Shown: positions 52,908-62,080, counted from the first letter of the stretch. The stretch is 64,000 bases of DNA from Bacillus massiliglaciei (GCF_900098925.1 NZ_LT622360.1:323135-387134), one strand, 5' to 3'. Made by a program: numbers and translations. Notes: generated by a model from the letters alone, not told the origin.

Positions 52908-52952
52908 GTGTTTGGGTGTCTTGCCCCTCTCCGGGGCAAGGCACCCAAACAC
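52908..52952. terminator. Long GC-rich hairpin downstream of istB
   Basis: GTGTTTGGGTG plus CTTGCCCC pair with GGGGCAAG plus CACCCAAACAC: 11 and 8 bp separated by a single T/G mismatch, loop TCTCC. No T-tract follows, but a second small hairpin (CTCCCA/TGGGAG) lies at about 52970. A terminator or structural part of the IS right end. Confidence 0.7.
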
Positions 52953-53170
52953 CCAACTACTCCCAAATATGGGAGTTAACAGACACTAAGTGGCTCACTT
53001 TTAAAGTGATCGCTCTGGCTCAATATAATATTGACAAAAACAAAAGGCTACCACTTACTGACGGATAGAATCCTGGACCAATACAGGTTTTAGTTTTTGT
53101 AAGCAAATCACATTTTTTATCTAAGGGAAAGCAGTCCTGGACGGATTCAACAGGAGGTCATATTCGGATA

Positions 53171-53719
53171 GTGAAAAATTTTTTTAAGACGATCATGTTT
53201 TTAGCTTTTTTGGCTGCTTTTTTCTATTGGATATGGAGTCAGTTTTTAAGGCCGGTGGAACTTAAGGAGATTGAATTGCCAAACGGACTGAATCCGATTG
53301 TTTCAGAAAAAAAGGATGAATTAATCAAAAAAGCAAAGGACAAAGGTATTCAGGTGATTATAACTGACGGATATCGGAGCAGGGAAGAGCAAACGAAAAT
53401 ATATAATAAAGGAAGAGAAGCACCTGGTGAAATCGTCACCTATGCAAAGGCGGGTGAATCCCTTCATAATTTTGGTCTCGCCATTGATTTTGCGCTGCTA
53501 AACAAAGAAGGGAATCCTATTTGGGATACAGACTATGATGGTAATAACAACGGCCGTGCTGATTGGGATGAGGTGGTGGAAATTGCCAAAGGACTGGGTT
53601 TTGAATGGGGCGGAGATTGGGTAAGGTTTAAAGATTACCCGCATCTGCAAATGGATTTTGGACTTTCTTTGCGCGAATTGCAGCGAGGGAAACAGCCGCC
53701 GGAGAGCAACCGTGAATGA
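53171..53719 (+). CDS. M15-family peptidoglycan peptidase (CwlK/VanY type)
   Basis: 182 residues. An N-terminal membrane anchor (FFKTIMFLAFLAAFFYWIW), then an M15 peptidase domain: TDGYRSREEQTKIYNKGR, the zinc-site SLHNFGLAIDFAL (His and Asp), and PHLQMDFG with the third ligand. Closest to B. subtilis CwlK-type L-alanyl-D-glutamate peptidases. GTG start after AGGAGGTCA with a rather long gap of 13 nt. It acts on cell-wall peptides outside the membrane. Confidence 0.87.
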   Translation: MKNFFKTIMFLAFLAAFFYWIWSQFLRPVELKEIELPNGLNPIVSEKKDELIKKAKDKGIQVIITDGYRSREEQTKIYNKGREAPGEIVTYAKAGESLHNFGLAIDFALLNKEGNPIWDTDYDGNNNGRADWDEVVEIAKGLGFEWGGDWVRFKDYPHLQMDFGLSLRELQRGKQPPESNRE

Positions 53720-53845
53720 ATAGGAATCCGCTAAAGTAAGAAAACTAAAACGGATTCTAAAAAAATGAGCGAGATTGTTGATTTCATGAAGAAATTCGGA
53801 TAAAGTGAACAAGTAATAATAAGGAGAATAAAGGAGTTTTTCACC

Positions 53846-54364
53846 ATGGCAGAAACGAAGAAATGCAGGGATTCACTAGTAGTAAAAACAGCTTTGGTAC
53901 TTCCGCCTGATGCGAATAATATTGGTACGATGTTTGGTGGTAAATTAATGTCCTACATTGATGATGTTGCAGCCATTTCAGCTATGAGGCATGCACGAAG
54001 CGATGTGGTCACAGCTTCTACGGATTCAGTAGATTTTCTGCATCCCATACAAGTTGGAGATGCAGTGAGTTTGGAAAGCTTTGTAACGTATACAGGGCGC
54101 ACTTCTATGGAAATTATCGTTAAAGTGACAACAGAAGATCTTGTGACCGGGGAGCAAAACCTGTGTGTCATTTCCTTTTTAACATTTGTGGCCATTGATA
54201 AAGATGGCAAACCGATTCCGGTTCCTAAATTAATACCAGAAACGGAAATTGAAAAAACTCTTAATGAATCAGCAAAAGGACGGGCAGAAGTCCGTAAGAA
54301 AAGAAGGAAAGAAACTCAATTTATTGCGAATACTCTTGGCGCTGAATTGCCTTCATCCTTATAA
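53846..54364 (+). CDS. Acyl-CoA thioesterase, hotdog fold (YkhA type)
   Basis: 172 residues, matching B. subtilis YkhA-like acyl-CoA hydrolases. Hotdog features: LVLPPDANNIGTMFGGKLMSYIDDVAAISAMRH with conserved Asn and Asp, DSVDFLHPIQVGDAV and SMEIIVKV. Basic tail ending RKKRRKETQF. Hydrolyses long-chain acyl-CoA in the cytoplasm. ATG 53846 follows a run of A/G-rich leader (AAGGAGAATAAAGGAG). Ended by a strong terminator. Confidence 0.9.
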   Translation: MAETKKCRDSLVVKTALVLPPDANNIGTMFGGKLMSYIDDVAAISAMRHARSDVVTASTDSVDFLHPIQVGDAVSLESFVTYTGRTSMEIIVKVTTEDLVTGEQNLCVISFLTFVAIDKDGKPIPVPKLIPETEIEKTLNESAKGRAEVRKKRRKETQFIANTLGAELPSSL

Positions 54365-54390
54365 GTTCATATATACAAGGGGTAACTATA

Positions 54391-54431
54391 AAGGCATCAA
54401 ATACCGATCAAAGGTATTTGATGCTTTTTTA
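54391..54431 (+). terminator. Intrinsic terminator
   Basis: GCATCAAATACC and GGTATTTGATGC form a 12-bp perfect stem around GATCAAA, with AAAG before and TTTTTT after. Confidence 0.95.
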
Positions 54432-54709
54432 TGTGCTAAAATATCTGCTTCATAAGAATAAGAATCGAATATAATTATTCATCCTGGGATATTTAAAGCA
54501 GAGAAAATTACTTTTTCGATATAAAGTATTAAACAGAATTTTCCCTTTTTTGTATAAAAGAAAGAGCGGTGTCAGAAGGAGAAATATTTTGGATTTTTAT
54601 TTTATTTTAACGTAGCTAAAGCAAGCTATAGGCACAAAATTCAAAAATGGTACTTTCAAGAAAAAAAGTATATATTTTTAAAATAAACCAATATTTTTTT
54701 ACAAAACTA
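54432..54709. other. AT-rich intergenic region upstream of the peptide ABC operon
   Basis: Very AT-rich, with many A- and T-tracts. No gene supported; likely upstream control region of the operon. Confidence 0.5.
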
Positions 54710-54738
54710 TTGAAAAATCATTAAAAATTTATTAAACT
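54710..54738 (+). promoter_or_regulatory. Promoter of the oligopeptide ABC operon
   Basis: -35 TTGAAA (54710-54715), 17-bp spacer, -10 TAAACT (54733-54738). The predicted start site near 54745 coincides with the CodY box. Confidence 0.6.
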
Positions 54739-54744
54739 CATAAT

Positions 54745-54759
54745 AATTATCAGAAAATT
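54745..54759. promoter_or_regulatory. CodY box at the oligopeptide ABC operon
   Basis: AATTATCAGAAAATT matches the CodY motif AATTTTCWGAAAATT at 14 of 15 positions. Overlapping the predicted transcription start, it should give repression when GTP and branched-chain amino acids are plentiful, as known for app/dpp-type operons in B. subtilis. Confidence 0.78.
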
Positions 54760-54796
54760 TATTATTTTCCTAAAAAAAAGTGAGGGGGATCAAAAT

Positions 54797-55819
54797 ATGG
54801 ATAAAGCGATCCTGGAGATTGAGAACCTTACTACCTCTTTTCGGATTGGCGGCGACTTTTTTGCCGCTGTAGACAATGTCTCATTAACAGTTAATGAGAA
54901 TGAAATTGTAGCGGTAGTGGGAGAGTCGGGCTGCGGAAAAAGTGCTCTTGCTCTGTCCATTATGCAATTACATAATAGCAAAAGAACGAAATCTGAGGGA
55001 GCCATTCGCTATAAAGGTCAGGATTTAATTACTGTAAATGAATCTAAAATGAATAAAATCCGCGGCAAGGAAATTGGGATGATATTTCAGGAGCCTCTAA
55101 CAGCTTTGAACCCCTTAATGACAATCGGAAAGCAAATCGAAGAAAATCTTGATTACCATACGAAGCTATCCAAAGAGGAAAAAAAGGCAAAGGCTTTGGA
55201 GCTGTTGAAGCAAGTTGGAATCCATCTTCCTGAGCGGACTTACAAGCAATATCCTCATGAACTTTCAGGCGGCATGAGACAAAGGGTTATGATCTCCATT
55301 GCGATCGCCTGCAATCCTTCCCTAGTGATTGCCGATGAACCGACAACTGCTTTGGATGTAACTATACAGGCTCAAATCTTGGATCTATTAAAAGAAATTC
55401 AAAAAGAAACGAAGATGGGCATCGTGCTTATTACACATGATTTAAGTGTAGTGGCTGAAGTTGCAGACCGGATTGTTGTGATGTATGCCGGACAGATTGT
55501 GGAAACAGGAAGTGTGGAGGGAATTTTTAAAAATCCGCTGCACCCTTATACAAGGTCTCTCCTCAATTCGATACCTTCTGTCAGCACTGAGCGAAATCGG
55601 TTGCACGTCATACAGGGAATTGTCCCTTCTATCGCGAATATGAAACGGGAGGGCTGCCGTTTTAAAGAAAGAATCCCCTGGATATCTGAAGCAGCCCATG
55701 AAGAGGCACCTGAACTGCATGAAGTTAAGAAGGGGCATTTTGTAAGATGCAGCTGTTATAAGCATTTCCATTTTCAGGATGAAGGAGAATCAATCAGAAA
55801 TGACGCTATTAAAAGTTGA
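54797..55819 (+). CDS. oppD: Oligopeptide ABC transporter ATP-binding protein (OppD/AppD type)
   Basis: 340 residues. Walker [12 protein letters not shown]-loop [11 protein letters not shown], signature LSGGMRQRV, Walker [14 protein letters not shown] and H-loop THD. The C-terminal oligopeptide-type extension ([12 protein letters not shown]...HFVRCSCY) keeps only some of the usual cysteines. GTGAGGGGGAT precedes the ATG. First gene of a five-gene operon D-F-B-C-A; drives import of peptides. Confidence 0.92.
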   Translation: MDKAILEIENLTTSFRIGGDFFAAVDNVSLTVNENEIVAVVGESGCGKSALALSIMQLHNSKRTKSEGAIRYKGQDLITVNESKMNKIRGKEIGMIFQEPLTALNPLMTIGKQIEENLDYHTKLSKEEKKAKALELLKQVGIHLPERTYKQYPHELSGGMRQRVMISIAIACNPSLVIADEPTTALDVTIQAQILDLLKEIQKETKMGIVLITHDLSVVAEVADRIVVMYAGQIVETGSVEGIFKNPLHPYTRSLLNSIPSVSTERNRLHVIQGIVPSIANMKREGCRFKERIPWISEAAHEEAPELHEVKKGHFVRCSCYKHFHFQDEGESIRNDAIKS

Positions 55820-56726
55820 TGACCTGAAGGTCCATTTTCCAATCCGGGGGGGCTTATTTCGCAGAGTCGTTGATCATATTAAAGCAGTAGACGGTGTTTC
55901 TTTTGAGCTGCAGCAAGGGGAAACGTATGGATTGGTCGGGGAATCGGGAAGCGGGAAATCCACAACTGGAAAAGCTATTGTGAAGCTTAATCATGTAACG
56001 GAAGGCCGCATTTCATTTGAAGGCAAAGATATTTCTCATATTAGCAGGTCTGACCTGAAGCCTTTCAGAAAAGATATTCAGATGATATTCCAAGATCCTT
56101 ACTCCTCGCTTAATCCAAAGAAAAGAGTACTGGATATCATTGCTGAACCGCTTCGAAACTTTGAAAAATTATCCCCTGGGGAAGAGAAAAGAATTGTACA
56201 GGATTATTTGGATAAAGTTGGACTGAATCCTGAATCTATTTATAAGTATCCCCATGAATTTTCAGGCGGCCAGAGGCAGCGGATTGGAATAGCCAGGGCC
56301 CTGACGCTAAAGCCGAAGCTTATTATCGCAGATGAACCGGTTTCAGCGCTTGATGTCTCGGTACAGGCGCAAGTCTTAAATTTCCTTCAGGATTTGCAGG
56401 AAGAGTTCCATTTAACTTACCTATTTGTGGGCCATGATCTTGGTGTTATCCGGCATATGTGTGACCGAATGGGCGTAATGTTCAGAGGAAGACTTGTGGA
56501 AGAAGGGAAGAGCAGCGAAATTTATGAAAACCCTCAGCATATTTACACGAAGAGGCTGATTGCTGCCATTCCCGATTTAGAGCCGGGCGAGCGGGAAAAG
56601 AAAGCACACCTGAGGAAACAAGTTGCCAGTGAATATGAACAGTCCTACGCCAGTTATTTCGATGAAACGGGGCGGGTTTACGATTTAAAACCAGTTTCTC
56701 CGACACATAGAGTCGCATTACCATAG
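55800..56726 (+). CDS. oppF: Oligopeptide ABC transporter ATP-binding protein (OppF/AppF type)
   Basis: 308 residues. Starts [16 protein letters not shown]; Walker A GESGSGKSTTGKAI, FQDPYSSLNPKKRV, signature FSGGQRQRIGIARAL, Walker B LIIADEPVSALDV. Shortish C-terminus without the cysteine-rich extension of OppD. ATG 55800 is used (AAGGAG 12 nt upstream), overlapping oppD by 20 bp; ATG 55779 is the alternative. Partner ATPase of OppD. Confidence 0.92.
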   Translation: MTLLKVDDLKVHFPIRGGLFRRVVDHIKAVDGVSFELQQGETYGLVGESGSGKSTTGKAIVKLNHVTEGRISFEGKDISHISRSDLKPFRKDIQMIFQDPYSSLNPKKRVLDIIAEPLRNFEKLSPGEEKRIVQDYLDKVGLNPESIYKYPHEFSGGQRQRIGIARALTLKPKLIIADEPVSALDVSVQAQVLNFLQDLQEEFHLTYLFVGHDLGVIRHMCDRMGVMFRGRLVEEGKSSEIYENPQHIYTKRLIAAIPDLEPGEREKKAHLRKQVASEYEQSYASYFDETGRVYDLKPVSPTHRVALP

Positions 56727-56738
56727 GAGGTTAAAGGA

Positions 56739-57704
56739 ATGTGGAAGTTTATCATAAGAAGATTTTTAGTAATGATTCCCCAGCTGTTTATCCTCAGTCT
56801 TATTGTGTTTGCACTGGCTAAAGCCATGCCTGGCGATGCCCTGTCAGGCAGAGAGATGAATCCAAAGGCGAACCCTGAGGAAAATGAAAGAATACGGGAA
56901 GAACTTGGGCTGAATGATCCATGGTATCAGCAATATGGCAGATGGGTTACGAATGCGGTACAGGGAGATTTCGGGATTTCCTATACACACAAGACGCCGG
57001 TTGTCGATGTTATTCAGGAGCGGCTGGGCAATACCGTGCTGCTCGCTGTTGTTACTTTCATATTCACCTATCTCCTGGCTATACCTATGGGAATTCTCAG
57101 CGGACGATATGAGGACTCCTGGCTCGATAAAGGCATTATCGGATACAGTTACATAGGGTTTGGAACGCCAATATTTATTTTTGCACTTATCATGCTATTT
57201 GTTTTCGGATTTTCTCTTGATTTGTTCCCGACAGGAGGAAGTGTAAGTTCGAAGGTGGATGAAGGCACCTTTGCTTATATGATGAGCAAGCTATACCATG
57301 TGATACTTCCTGCATTGAGCACGGCCTTAATCACGACAACCAGCATTATTCAATATTTACGAAATGAAGTCATTGATAATAAAATTAAAGATTATGTAAG
57401 AACTGCTAGATCAAAAGGAGTGCCTGAAGCGAAGATCTATTCAAGGCATATTTTCAGAAATTCCTTCCTGCCCATTGCGGCTCTTCTTGGTTATGAAATT
57501 ACGACCCTGGTCAGCGGGTCCGTTATCATTGAAACGATATACAGCTATCCGGGACTTGGACAGCTGTTCCTAAGCTCAATTGGACTGAGGGATTTCAGTG
57601 TTGTAACGGCAATTGTACTGATGCTTGGATTTGCCACTCTTATTGGTACACTGATATCAGACATCATCTTGAGTATCGTTGATCCGCGGATCCGGATTGA
57701 ATAG
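56739..57704 (+). CDS. oppB: Oligopeptide ABC transporter permease (OppB/AppB type)
   Basis: 321 residues with six membrane segments. N-terminal FIIRRFLVMIPQLFILSLIVFALAKAMPGD is typical of the OppB branch, and the EAA-type coupling loop is YVRTARSKGVPEAKIYSRHIFRNS. AGGAGGTTAAAGG upstream. Forms the membrane channel with OppC. Confidence 0.93.
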   Translation: MWKFIIRRFLVMIPQLFILSLIVFALAKAMPGDALSGREMNPKANPEENERIREELGLNDPWYQQYGRWVTNAVQGDFGISYTHKTPVVDVIQERLGNTVLLAVVTFIFTYLLAIPMGILSGRYEDSWLDKGIIGYSYIGFGTPIFIFALIMLFVFGFSLDLFPTGGSVSSKVDEGTFAYMMSKLYHVILPALSTALITTTSIIQYLRNEVIDNKIKDYVRTARSKGVPEAKIYSRHIFRNSFLPIAALLGYEITTLVSGSVIIETIYSYPGLGQLFLSSIGLRDFSVVTAIVLMLGFATLIGTLISDIILSIVDPRIRIE

Positions 57705-57720
57705 GAAGAGGGTGAGTAAA

Positions 57721-58626
57721 ATGGAATTGAAAATCGAATCACAAGAAAACAGACCCAAGAAATCGGACAGCCCAACAGGCATGAAAATTTTTTGGAATGA
57801 GATAAAGAAAGATAAATTGGCTTTGGGTTCTTTTATCCTGCTGGCTGTCATCCTGATTTATGTATACGGAGCCTCCATATTCATGGATGCCAAAGAAATA
57901 GCAAGAGTGGACTTTTTCTCCATCTATTTGCCGCCCTCGGCTGAACATTGGCTGGGTACGGATTATGGCGGGCGCGACATATTTGGACAGCTGATCATCG
58001 GCACAAGAAACTCTTTTACAATTAGTTTGCTTGTGACAACCTTTACAGCTATTATCGGTCTGACTTTAGGTTTGCTGTCTGGGTATTTCGGCGGTTTTAT
58101 CGATAACGCCATAATGCGCCTGACTGATTTCTTCTTATCGCTGCCAACCATTATGTTTATCGTTGTCTTGGCCGTAGTTGTTCCTAAGTTCAACGTGATT
58201 ACTTTTGTACTGATCATGACCTTGTTTCTCTGGATGGGAAAAACGAGGATTATTCGATCGAAGGTACTGGCTGAAAGGGAACTGGATTATGTACATGCCT
58301 CCCAGACCCTGGGAACTCCTCATTGGAAGATCATTCTTTTCCAGGTGCTTCCCAATGTCAGCTCTATCATAATAGTTAATTTTATTCTGAATCTGGCAGG
58401 CAATATCGGTCTGGAAACAAGTTTGACATTTCTTGGTTTCGGACTACCTGAAAGCACACCGAGTTTGGGAACACTGATCAGTTACGCAACAAACCCGGAT
58501 GTGTTAGAGAATAAATGGTGGATTTGGATACCCGCATCAGTCATGATTTTGATTTTGATGCTGAGTATAAATTTTATTGGCCAGGCACTGAAGCGTGCGG
58601 TTGACGCAAGACAAAGAAGAGGATAA
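57721..58626 (+). CDS. oppC: Oligopeptide ABC transporter permease (OppC/AppC type)
   Basis: 301 residues with six membrane segments. A cytoplasmic N-terminal tail precedes the first helix (LALGSFILLAVILIYVYG), then HWLGTDYGGRDIFGQLIIGTRNS, the OppC hallmark, and coupling loop DYVHASQTLGTPHWKIILFQVLPN. ATG 57721 with GAAGAGGGTGAG upstream. Confidence 0.93.
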   Translation: MELKIESQENRPKKSDSPTGMKIFWNEIKKDKLALGSFILLAVILIYVYGASIFMDAKEIARVDFFSIYLPPSAEHWLGTDYGGRDIFGQLIIGTRNSFTISLLVTTFTAIIGLTLGLLSGYFGGFIDNAIMRLTDFFLSLPTIMFIVVLAVVVPKFNVITFVLIMTLFLWMGKTRIIRSKVLAERELDYVHASQTLGTPHWKIILFQVLPNVSSIIIVNFILNLAGNIGLETSLTFLGFGLPESTPSLGTLISYATNPDVLENKWWIWIPASVMILILMLSINFIGQALKRAVDARQRRG

Positions 58627-58644
58627 AAAGGGGAGGAATATTTC

Positions 58645-60405
58645 ATGAAGTCTAAAGGATATTTTAAAGTACTGAGCGCAATTGGTATTTCCGCATTATT
58701 GCTGGCAGCCTGTAACTCTGATGAAGCCGGCAAGAATGAAGGGAAAAAAGGAGAATCAGAAAAGGCCGATACGGCTTCTTTCCCAACCAAAACAGCAGTG
58801 GATGAGAATGCGGCAGAAGGCGGTTCTATCACTTATGGCCTTGTTTCCGATACACCTTTTGAAGGATTGCTGAATTATGTATTTTATGAAGGAGACCCAG
58901 ATAATCAGGTTATCCGATTCTTTGATGAGCAGCTGTTGGACACGGATGACGATTACGTTTTCACCAATGAAGGGGCTGCCACTTACGAACTTTCTGAGGA
59001 TAACAAAACGATTACTCTGACCATTAAAGATAATGTAAACTGGCAGGACGGCAAGCCTGTGACTGGAGCTGATCTTGAATACGCGTATCTTGTATTAGGA
59101 AGCCCGGATTATAAAGGTCCGCGTTATGATTCGCAAATGGCAATGATTGAAGGGATGGAAGAATACCATCAAGGGAAAGCGGATACTATTTCCGGAATTA
59201 AAGCGGATGGAAATAAAATTTCCATCACATTTAAAGAAGCCAACCCTTCTGTGCTGACAGGGTTATGGACTAACCCGCTGCATAAGGAATATTTAAAGGA
59301 CGTAGCGATCAAGGATTTGGAATCCTCTGATAAAATCCGCAAAAATCCAATTGGATTCGGTCCGTTTAAAGTGAAGAAAATCGTTCAGGGTGAGTCCGTT
59401 GAGTTTGAAGCTAATGAAGATTATTGGCGCGGCCGACCAAAATTGGACGGCGTCACATTAAAAGTGGTTAATCCGGCTACTGTAGTGAAGTCATTAGAAA
59501 ATGGGGATGTTGATGTTGCTGAAGTGACGGCAGATCTTTATGAGCAGGCGGACAAGCTGGATAATGTTGAATTGATTGGAAAAGTAGATCTTGCTTATAG
59601 TTATATTGGATTTAAATTGGGCCATTATGATGCAAAAAAAGGCGAAAATGTCATGGATAATCCTAAGCTTCAAGATAAGCGTCTGCGTCAGGCAATGGCC
59701 TATGCGATTGACAACAAAGAAGTCGGCGAAAAAATGTACAAGGGTCTTCGCTTCCCGGCAAATTCAGCGATCACGCCTAACTTCAAATATAATAATAAAG
59801 AGCTGAAGCCGTATGAATATGACAAAGAAAAAGCTAATGAATTATTGGACGAGGCTGGATATAAAGACGTTAATAATGACGGAATGCGTGAAGATCCGGA
59901 CGGCAAGGAGTTCAAGCTGAATTTTGCAGCAATGAGCGGTGACGGCATTGCCGAGCCGCTTGCCAAGTATTATATTCAGCAATGGCAGGATGTCGGCCTG
60001 GATATCGATTTAATGGACGGCCGCCTGCATGAATTTAACTCCTTCTATGATAAGATTGAAAAAGACGATGACAAAGTGGATGTATTTTCCGCCGCATGGG
60101 GCGTGGCCTCTGATCCAGATCCATCTGGTATATGGGCAAGAGAGGCGCCATTTAACTATACGCGCTGGACAAATGAAAAAAATGATGAATTATTGAAGCA
60201 AGGCATCTCTGAAAAAGCCTTTGATGAAGATTATCGGGTTGATGTCTATAATCAGTGGCAGGAGCTGATTCATGAAGAAGCTCCTCTGATCCCGACTTTA
60301 TTCCGTTACAGGCTTGTTGGAGTAAATGATCGAGTAAAGAACTTCGACTTTAATGCTGAACGTGAATGGGCATGGTACAACGTATCAGTTGATGATGCCA
60401 AGTAA
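58645..60405 (+). CDS. oppA: Oligopeptide-binding lipoprotein (OppA/AppA type)
   Basis: 586 residues. Lipoprotein signal with lipobox LLAAC (Cys23), then an SBP_bac_5 domain: TYELSEDNKTITLTIKDNVNWQDGKPVTGADLEYAYL near residue 110-145 and the extended family 5 substrate-binding fold with AYAIDNKEVGEKMY. Membrane-anchored receptor for peptides. Placed last in the operon rather than first or middle as in opp/app of B. subtilis. GGGGAGG precedes the ATG. Confidence 0.93.
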   Translation: MKSKGYFKVLSAIGISALLLAACNSDEAGKNEGKKGESEKADTASFPTKTAVDENAAEGGSITYGLVSDTPFEGLLNYVFYEGDPDNQVIRFFDEQLLDTDDDYVFTNEGAATYELSEDNKTITLTIKDNVNWQDGKPVTGADLEYAYLVLGSPDYKGPRYDSQMAMIEGMEEYHQGKADTISGIKADGNKISITFKEANPSVLTGLWTNPLHKEYLKDVAIKDLESSDKIRKNPIGFGPFKVKKIVQGESVEFEANEDYWRGRPKLDGVTLKVVNPATVVKSLENGDVDVAEVTADLYEQADKLDNVELIGKVDLAYSYIGFKLGHYDAKKGENVMDNPKLQDKRLRQAMAYAIDNKEVGEKMYKGLRFPANSAITPNFKYNNKELKPYEYDKEKANELLDEAGYKDVNNDGMREDPDGKEFKLNFAAMSGDGIAEPLAKYYIQQWQDVGLDIDLMDGRLHEFNSFYDKIEKDDDKVDVFSAAWGVASDPDPSGIWAREAPFNYTRWTNEKNDELLKQGISEKAFDEDYRVDVYNQWQELIHEEAPLIPTLFRYRLVGVNDRVKNFDFNAEREWAWYNVSVDDAK

Positions 60406-60414
60406 GATCAGAAT

Positions 60415-60452
60415 AAGAAAAGGCGGTTTCCATAGGGGAGCCGTCTTTTTAA
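60415..60452 (+). terminator. Intrinsic terminator of the opp operon
   Basis: AAAGGCGGTTTCC and GGGGAGCCGTCTTT form a 12-13-bp stem with G-U pairs and a short loop, then TT. Confidence 0.85.
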
Positions 60453-60551
60453 CTATTAAAGAAATCATTTGTACAAAAAATTATAGTGTTTGAGTCTGTA
60501 ACAGAACGGTTATATATTTTATAGAGGAAGAATCAGGAAGGGAGCACGATC

Positions 60552-60743
60552 ATGAGCGAAGTAAGGGATCCTGAGAACACGAGAAGAGAGCTGGAAATCT
60601 TGTTCACAGCCGTTCTGAATCGTTTGCTTAAGCCCGTTGAGCAGGAAATTGTAGATGACATTGTAAATTATCCGGATGAAAAGAGAATTGCCTTTTTAGA
60701 AATGATGCAGGAAATGACGAATAAACAAAGGCAGCTATTTTAA
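60552..60743 (+). CDS. Small hypothetical protein
   Basis: 63 residues, acidic and predicted helical (LEILFTAVLNRLLKPVEQEIVDDIV, then MMQEMTNKQRQLF). No membrane segment. AGGAAGGGAG lies upstream of ATG. 30 bp before the next small gene with the same orientation, so likely a two-gene unit. Not recognised. Confidence 0.68.
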   Translation: MSEVRDPENTRRELEILFTAVLNRLLKPVEQEIVDDIVNYPDEKRIAFLEMMQEMTNKQRQLF

Positions 60744-60773
60744 GACTAACAGCAAGAAGGAGGAGAATTATCA

Positions 60774-60917
60774 ATGGAATACACTGGTGAAAAGGAAGAA
60801 CGTTATGATACCTGGAGAACGAAATGGTCTGCAAGGGTGCATACACATAACCTTTTGCTATATGGCATCCCATCATTGCTCATGGTTGCATTAATTGTTT
60901 TAGATAAAACGGTCTAA
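60774..60917 (+). CDS. Small single-span membrane protein
   Basis: 47 residues: a charged N-terminus (EYTGEKEERYDTWRTKW) and one C-terminal hydrophobic helix (NLLLYGIPSLLMVALIVL) ending KTV. AAGGAGGAG is well placed before the ATG, and a perfect hairpin terminator begins right after the stop. No family recognised. Confidence 0.72.
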   Translation: MEYTGEKEERYDTWRTKWSARVHTHNLLLYGIPSLLMVALIVLDKTV

Positions 60918-60920
60918 GGA

Positions 60921-60951
60921 AAACCGCTGCAGTCGTTATGCAGCGGTTTTA
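60921..60951 (+). terminator. Intrinsic terminator
   Basis: AAACCGCTGCA (60921-60931) pairs perfectly with TGCAGCGGTTT (60939-60949), followed by TATTTTA. Confidence 0.93.
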
Positions 60952-61012
60952 TTTTACGTCAATGACAGTTTCTTCAGAAAAGAAGTATAATAAAGGGAAA
61001 GGAGTGAGAGTT

Positions 61013-62059
61013 ATGAATAGTATAAATGAAAAGCAAATGGTTACTTACATAAAAGATTTAGTCGAAATTCCGAGTCCCTCAGGGTTTACAGAGAGGGCGA
61101 TCGCCTATGTGGCAGAGGTATTGGATCAAAAAGAAGTATCTTATCAGCTGACGAATAAAGGTGCTTTGCTTGCCACTTTGCCAGGAACTGATAACAGCAG
61201 GCATCGGTTATTAACGGCTCATGTCGATACACTTGGAGCGATGGTCAAGGAAATTAAGCCGGGCGGCCGTTTGAAATTGACTATGATTGGCGGATTTCGC
61301 TGGAATTCTGCAGAAGGGGAATATTGTAAAATCCATAAAGCGGATGGAGAAATCATTACAGGAACGATTTTGATTAATCAAACTTCTGTACATGTGTATA
61401 AAAATGCCGGTGACGTTAAGAGGGACGATGATACGATCGAAGTAAGAATTGATGAACCCGTACGCACAAAAGAAGACACAGAAGCTTTAGGGATTTCTGT
61501 AGGGGATTTTGTTTCATTTGAACCTCGGACTGTCATAACCGACAGCGGATTTTTGAAATCAAGGCATTTAGATGATAAGGCGAGCGTTGGGATTCTGCTT
61601 CATATTATTGATCTTATTCAAGACGGAAAATTAACACTCTCCCATACAACACACTTTCTAATATCAAACAATGAAGAAATCGGGTATGGAGGGAATTCTA
61701 ATATTCCGGCAGAAACAGCTGAGTATCTGGCGGTTGATATGGGAGCCATAGGAGAGGGCCAGAGTACGGACGAGTATAGTGTTTCCATCTGTGCCAAAGA
61801 TTCTTCCGGTCCCTATCACTACAAGTTAAGACAGCATCTGGTTGAACTGGCAAAGGTGAATGGAATTGATTACCGTGTGGATATTTATCCTTATTACGGA
61901 TCAGACGCATCTGCTGCTGTAAGAGCGGGATACGATGTGGCTCATGCTTTGATTGGGCCGGGTATTGATGCTTCGCATGCCTTTGAGAGAACACATGTCA
62001 CTTCGTTAAAACATACTGCAGGGCTTATCTTTCATTATTTACAGTCAGAGATGGTTTGA
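61013..62059 (+). CDS. M42-family metallo-aminopeptidase
   Basis: 348 residues. Di-zinc site: His/Asp in LTAHVDTLGAM (about 65), Asp in RHLDDKASVGI (about 185), Glu-Glu in SNNEEIGYGGN (about 218), Asp in VDMGAIG and His in GIDASHAFERTH near 320. FrvX/YsdC type tetrahedral aminopeptidase or endoglucanase-like protein that degrades peptides in the cytoplasm. ATG 61013 has AAAGGAGTGAG upstream; the earlier ATG at 60938 would overlap the terminator. Next to the peptide importer, it fits peptide use. Confidence 0.9.
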   Translation: MNSINEKQMVTYIKDLVEIPSPSGFTERAIAYVAEVLDQKEVSYQLTNKGALLATLPGTDNSRHRLLTAHVDTLGAMVKEIKPGGRLKLTMIGGFRWNSAEGEYCKIHKADGEIITGTILINQTSVHVYKNAGDVKRDDDTIEVRIDEPVRTKEDTEALGISVGDFVSFEPRTVITDSGFLKSRHLDDKASVGILLHIIDLIQDGKLTLSHTTHFLISNNEEIGYGGNSNIPAETAEYLAVDMGAIGEGQSTDEYSVSICAKDSSGPYHYKLRQHLVELAKVNGIDYRVDIYPYYGSDASAAVRAGYDVAHALIGPGIDASHAFERTHVTSLKHTAGLIFHYLQSEMV

Positions 62060-62080
62060 ACCTTCCAACAGAACAGAAGA

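Larger units (their letters stand above)
50488..53022 (+). mobile_element. IS21-family insertion sequence (2535 bp)
   Basis: Ends are TGAGCCAC...GATCAC...TGAGCCAC on the left and the inverted pattern on the right (GTGGCTCAC...GTGATCG...TGGCTCA), the multiple terminal repeats typical of IS21. Flanked by ATAT at 50484-50487 and 53023-53026, a likely 4-bp target duplication though in AT-rich DNA. Encodes istA and istB, both intact. Confidence 0.9.
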
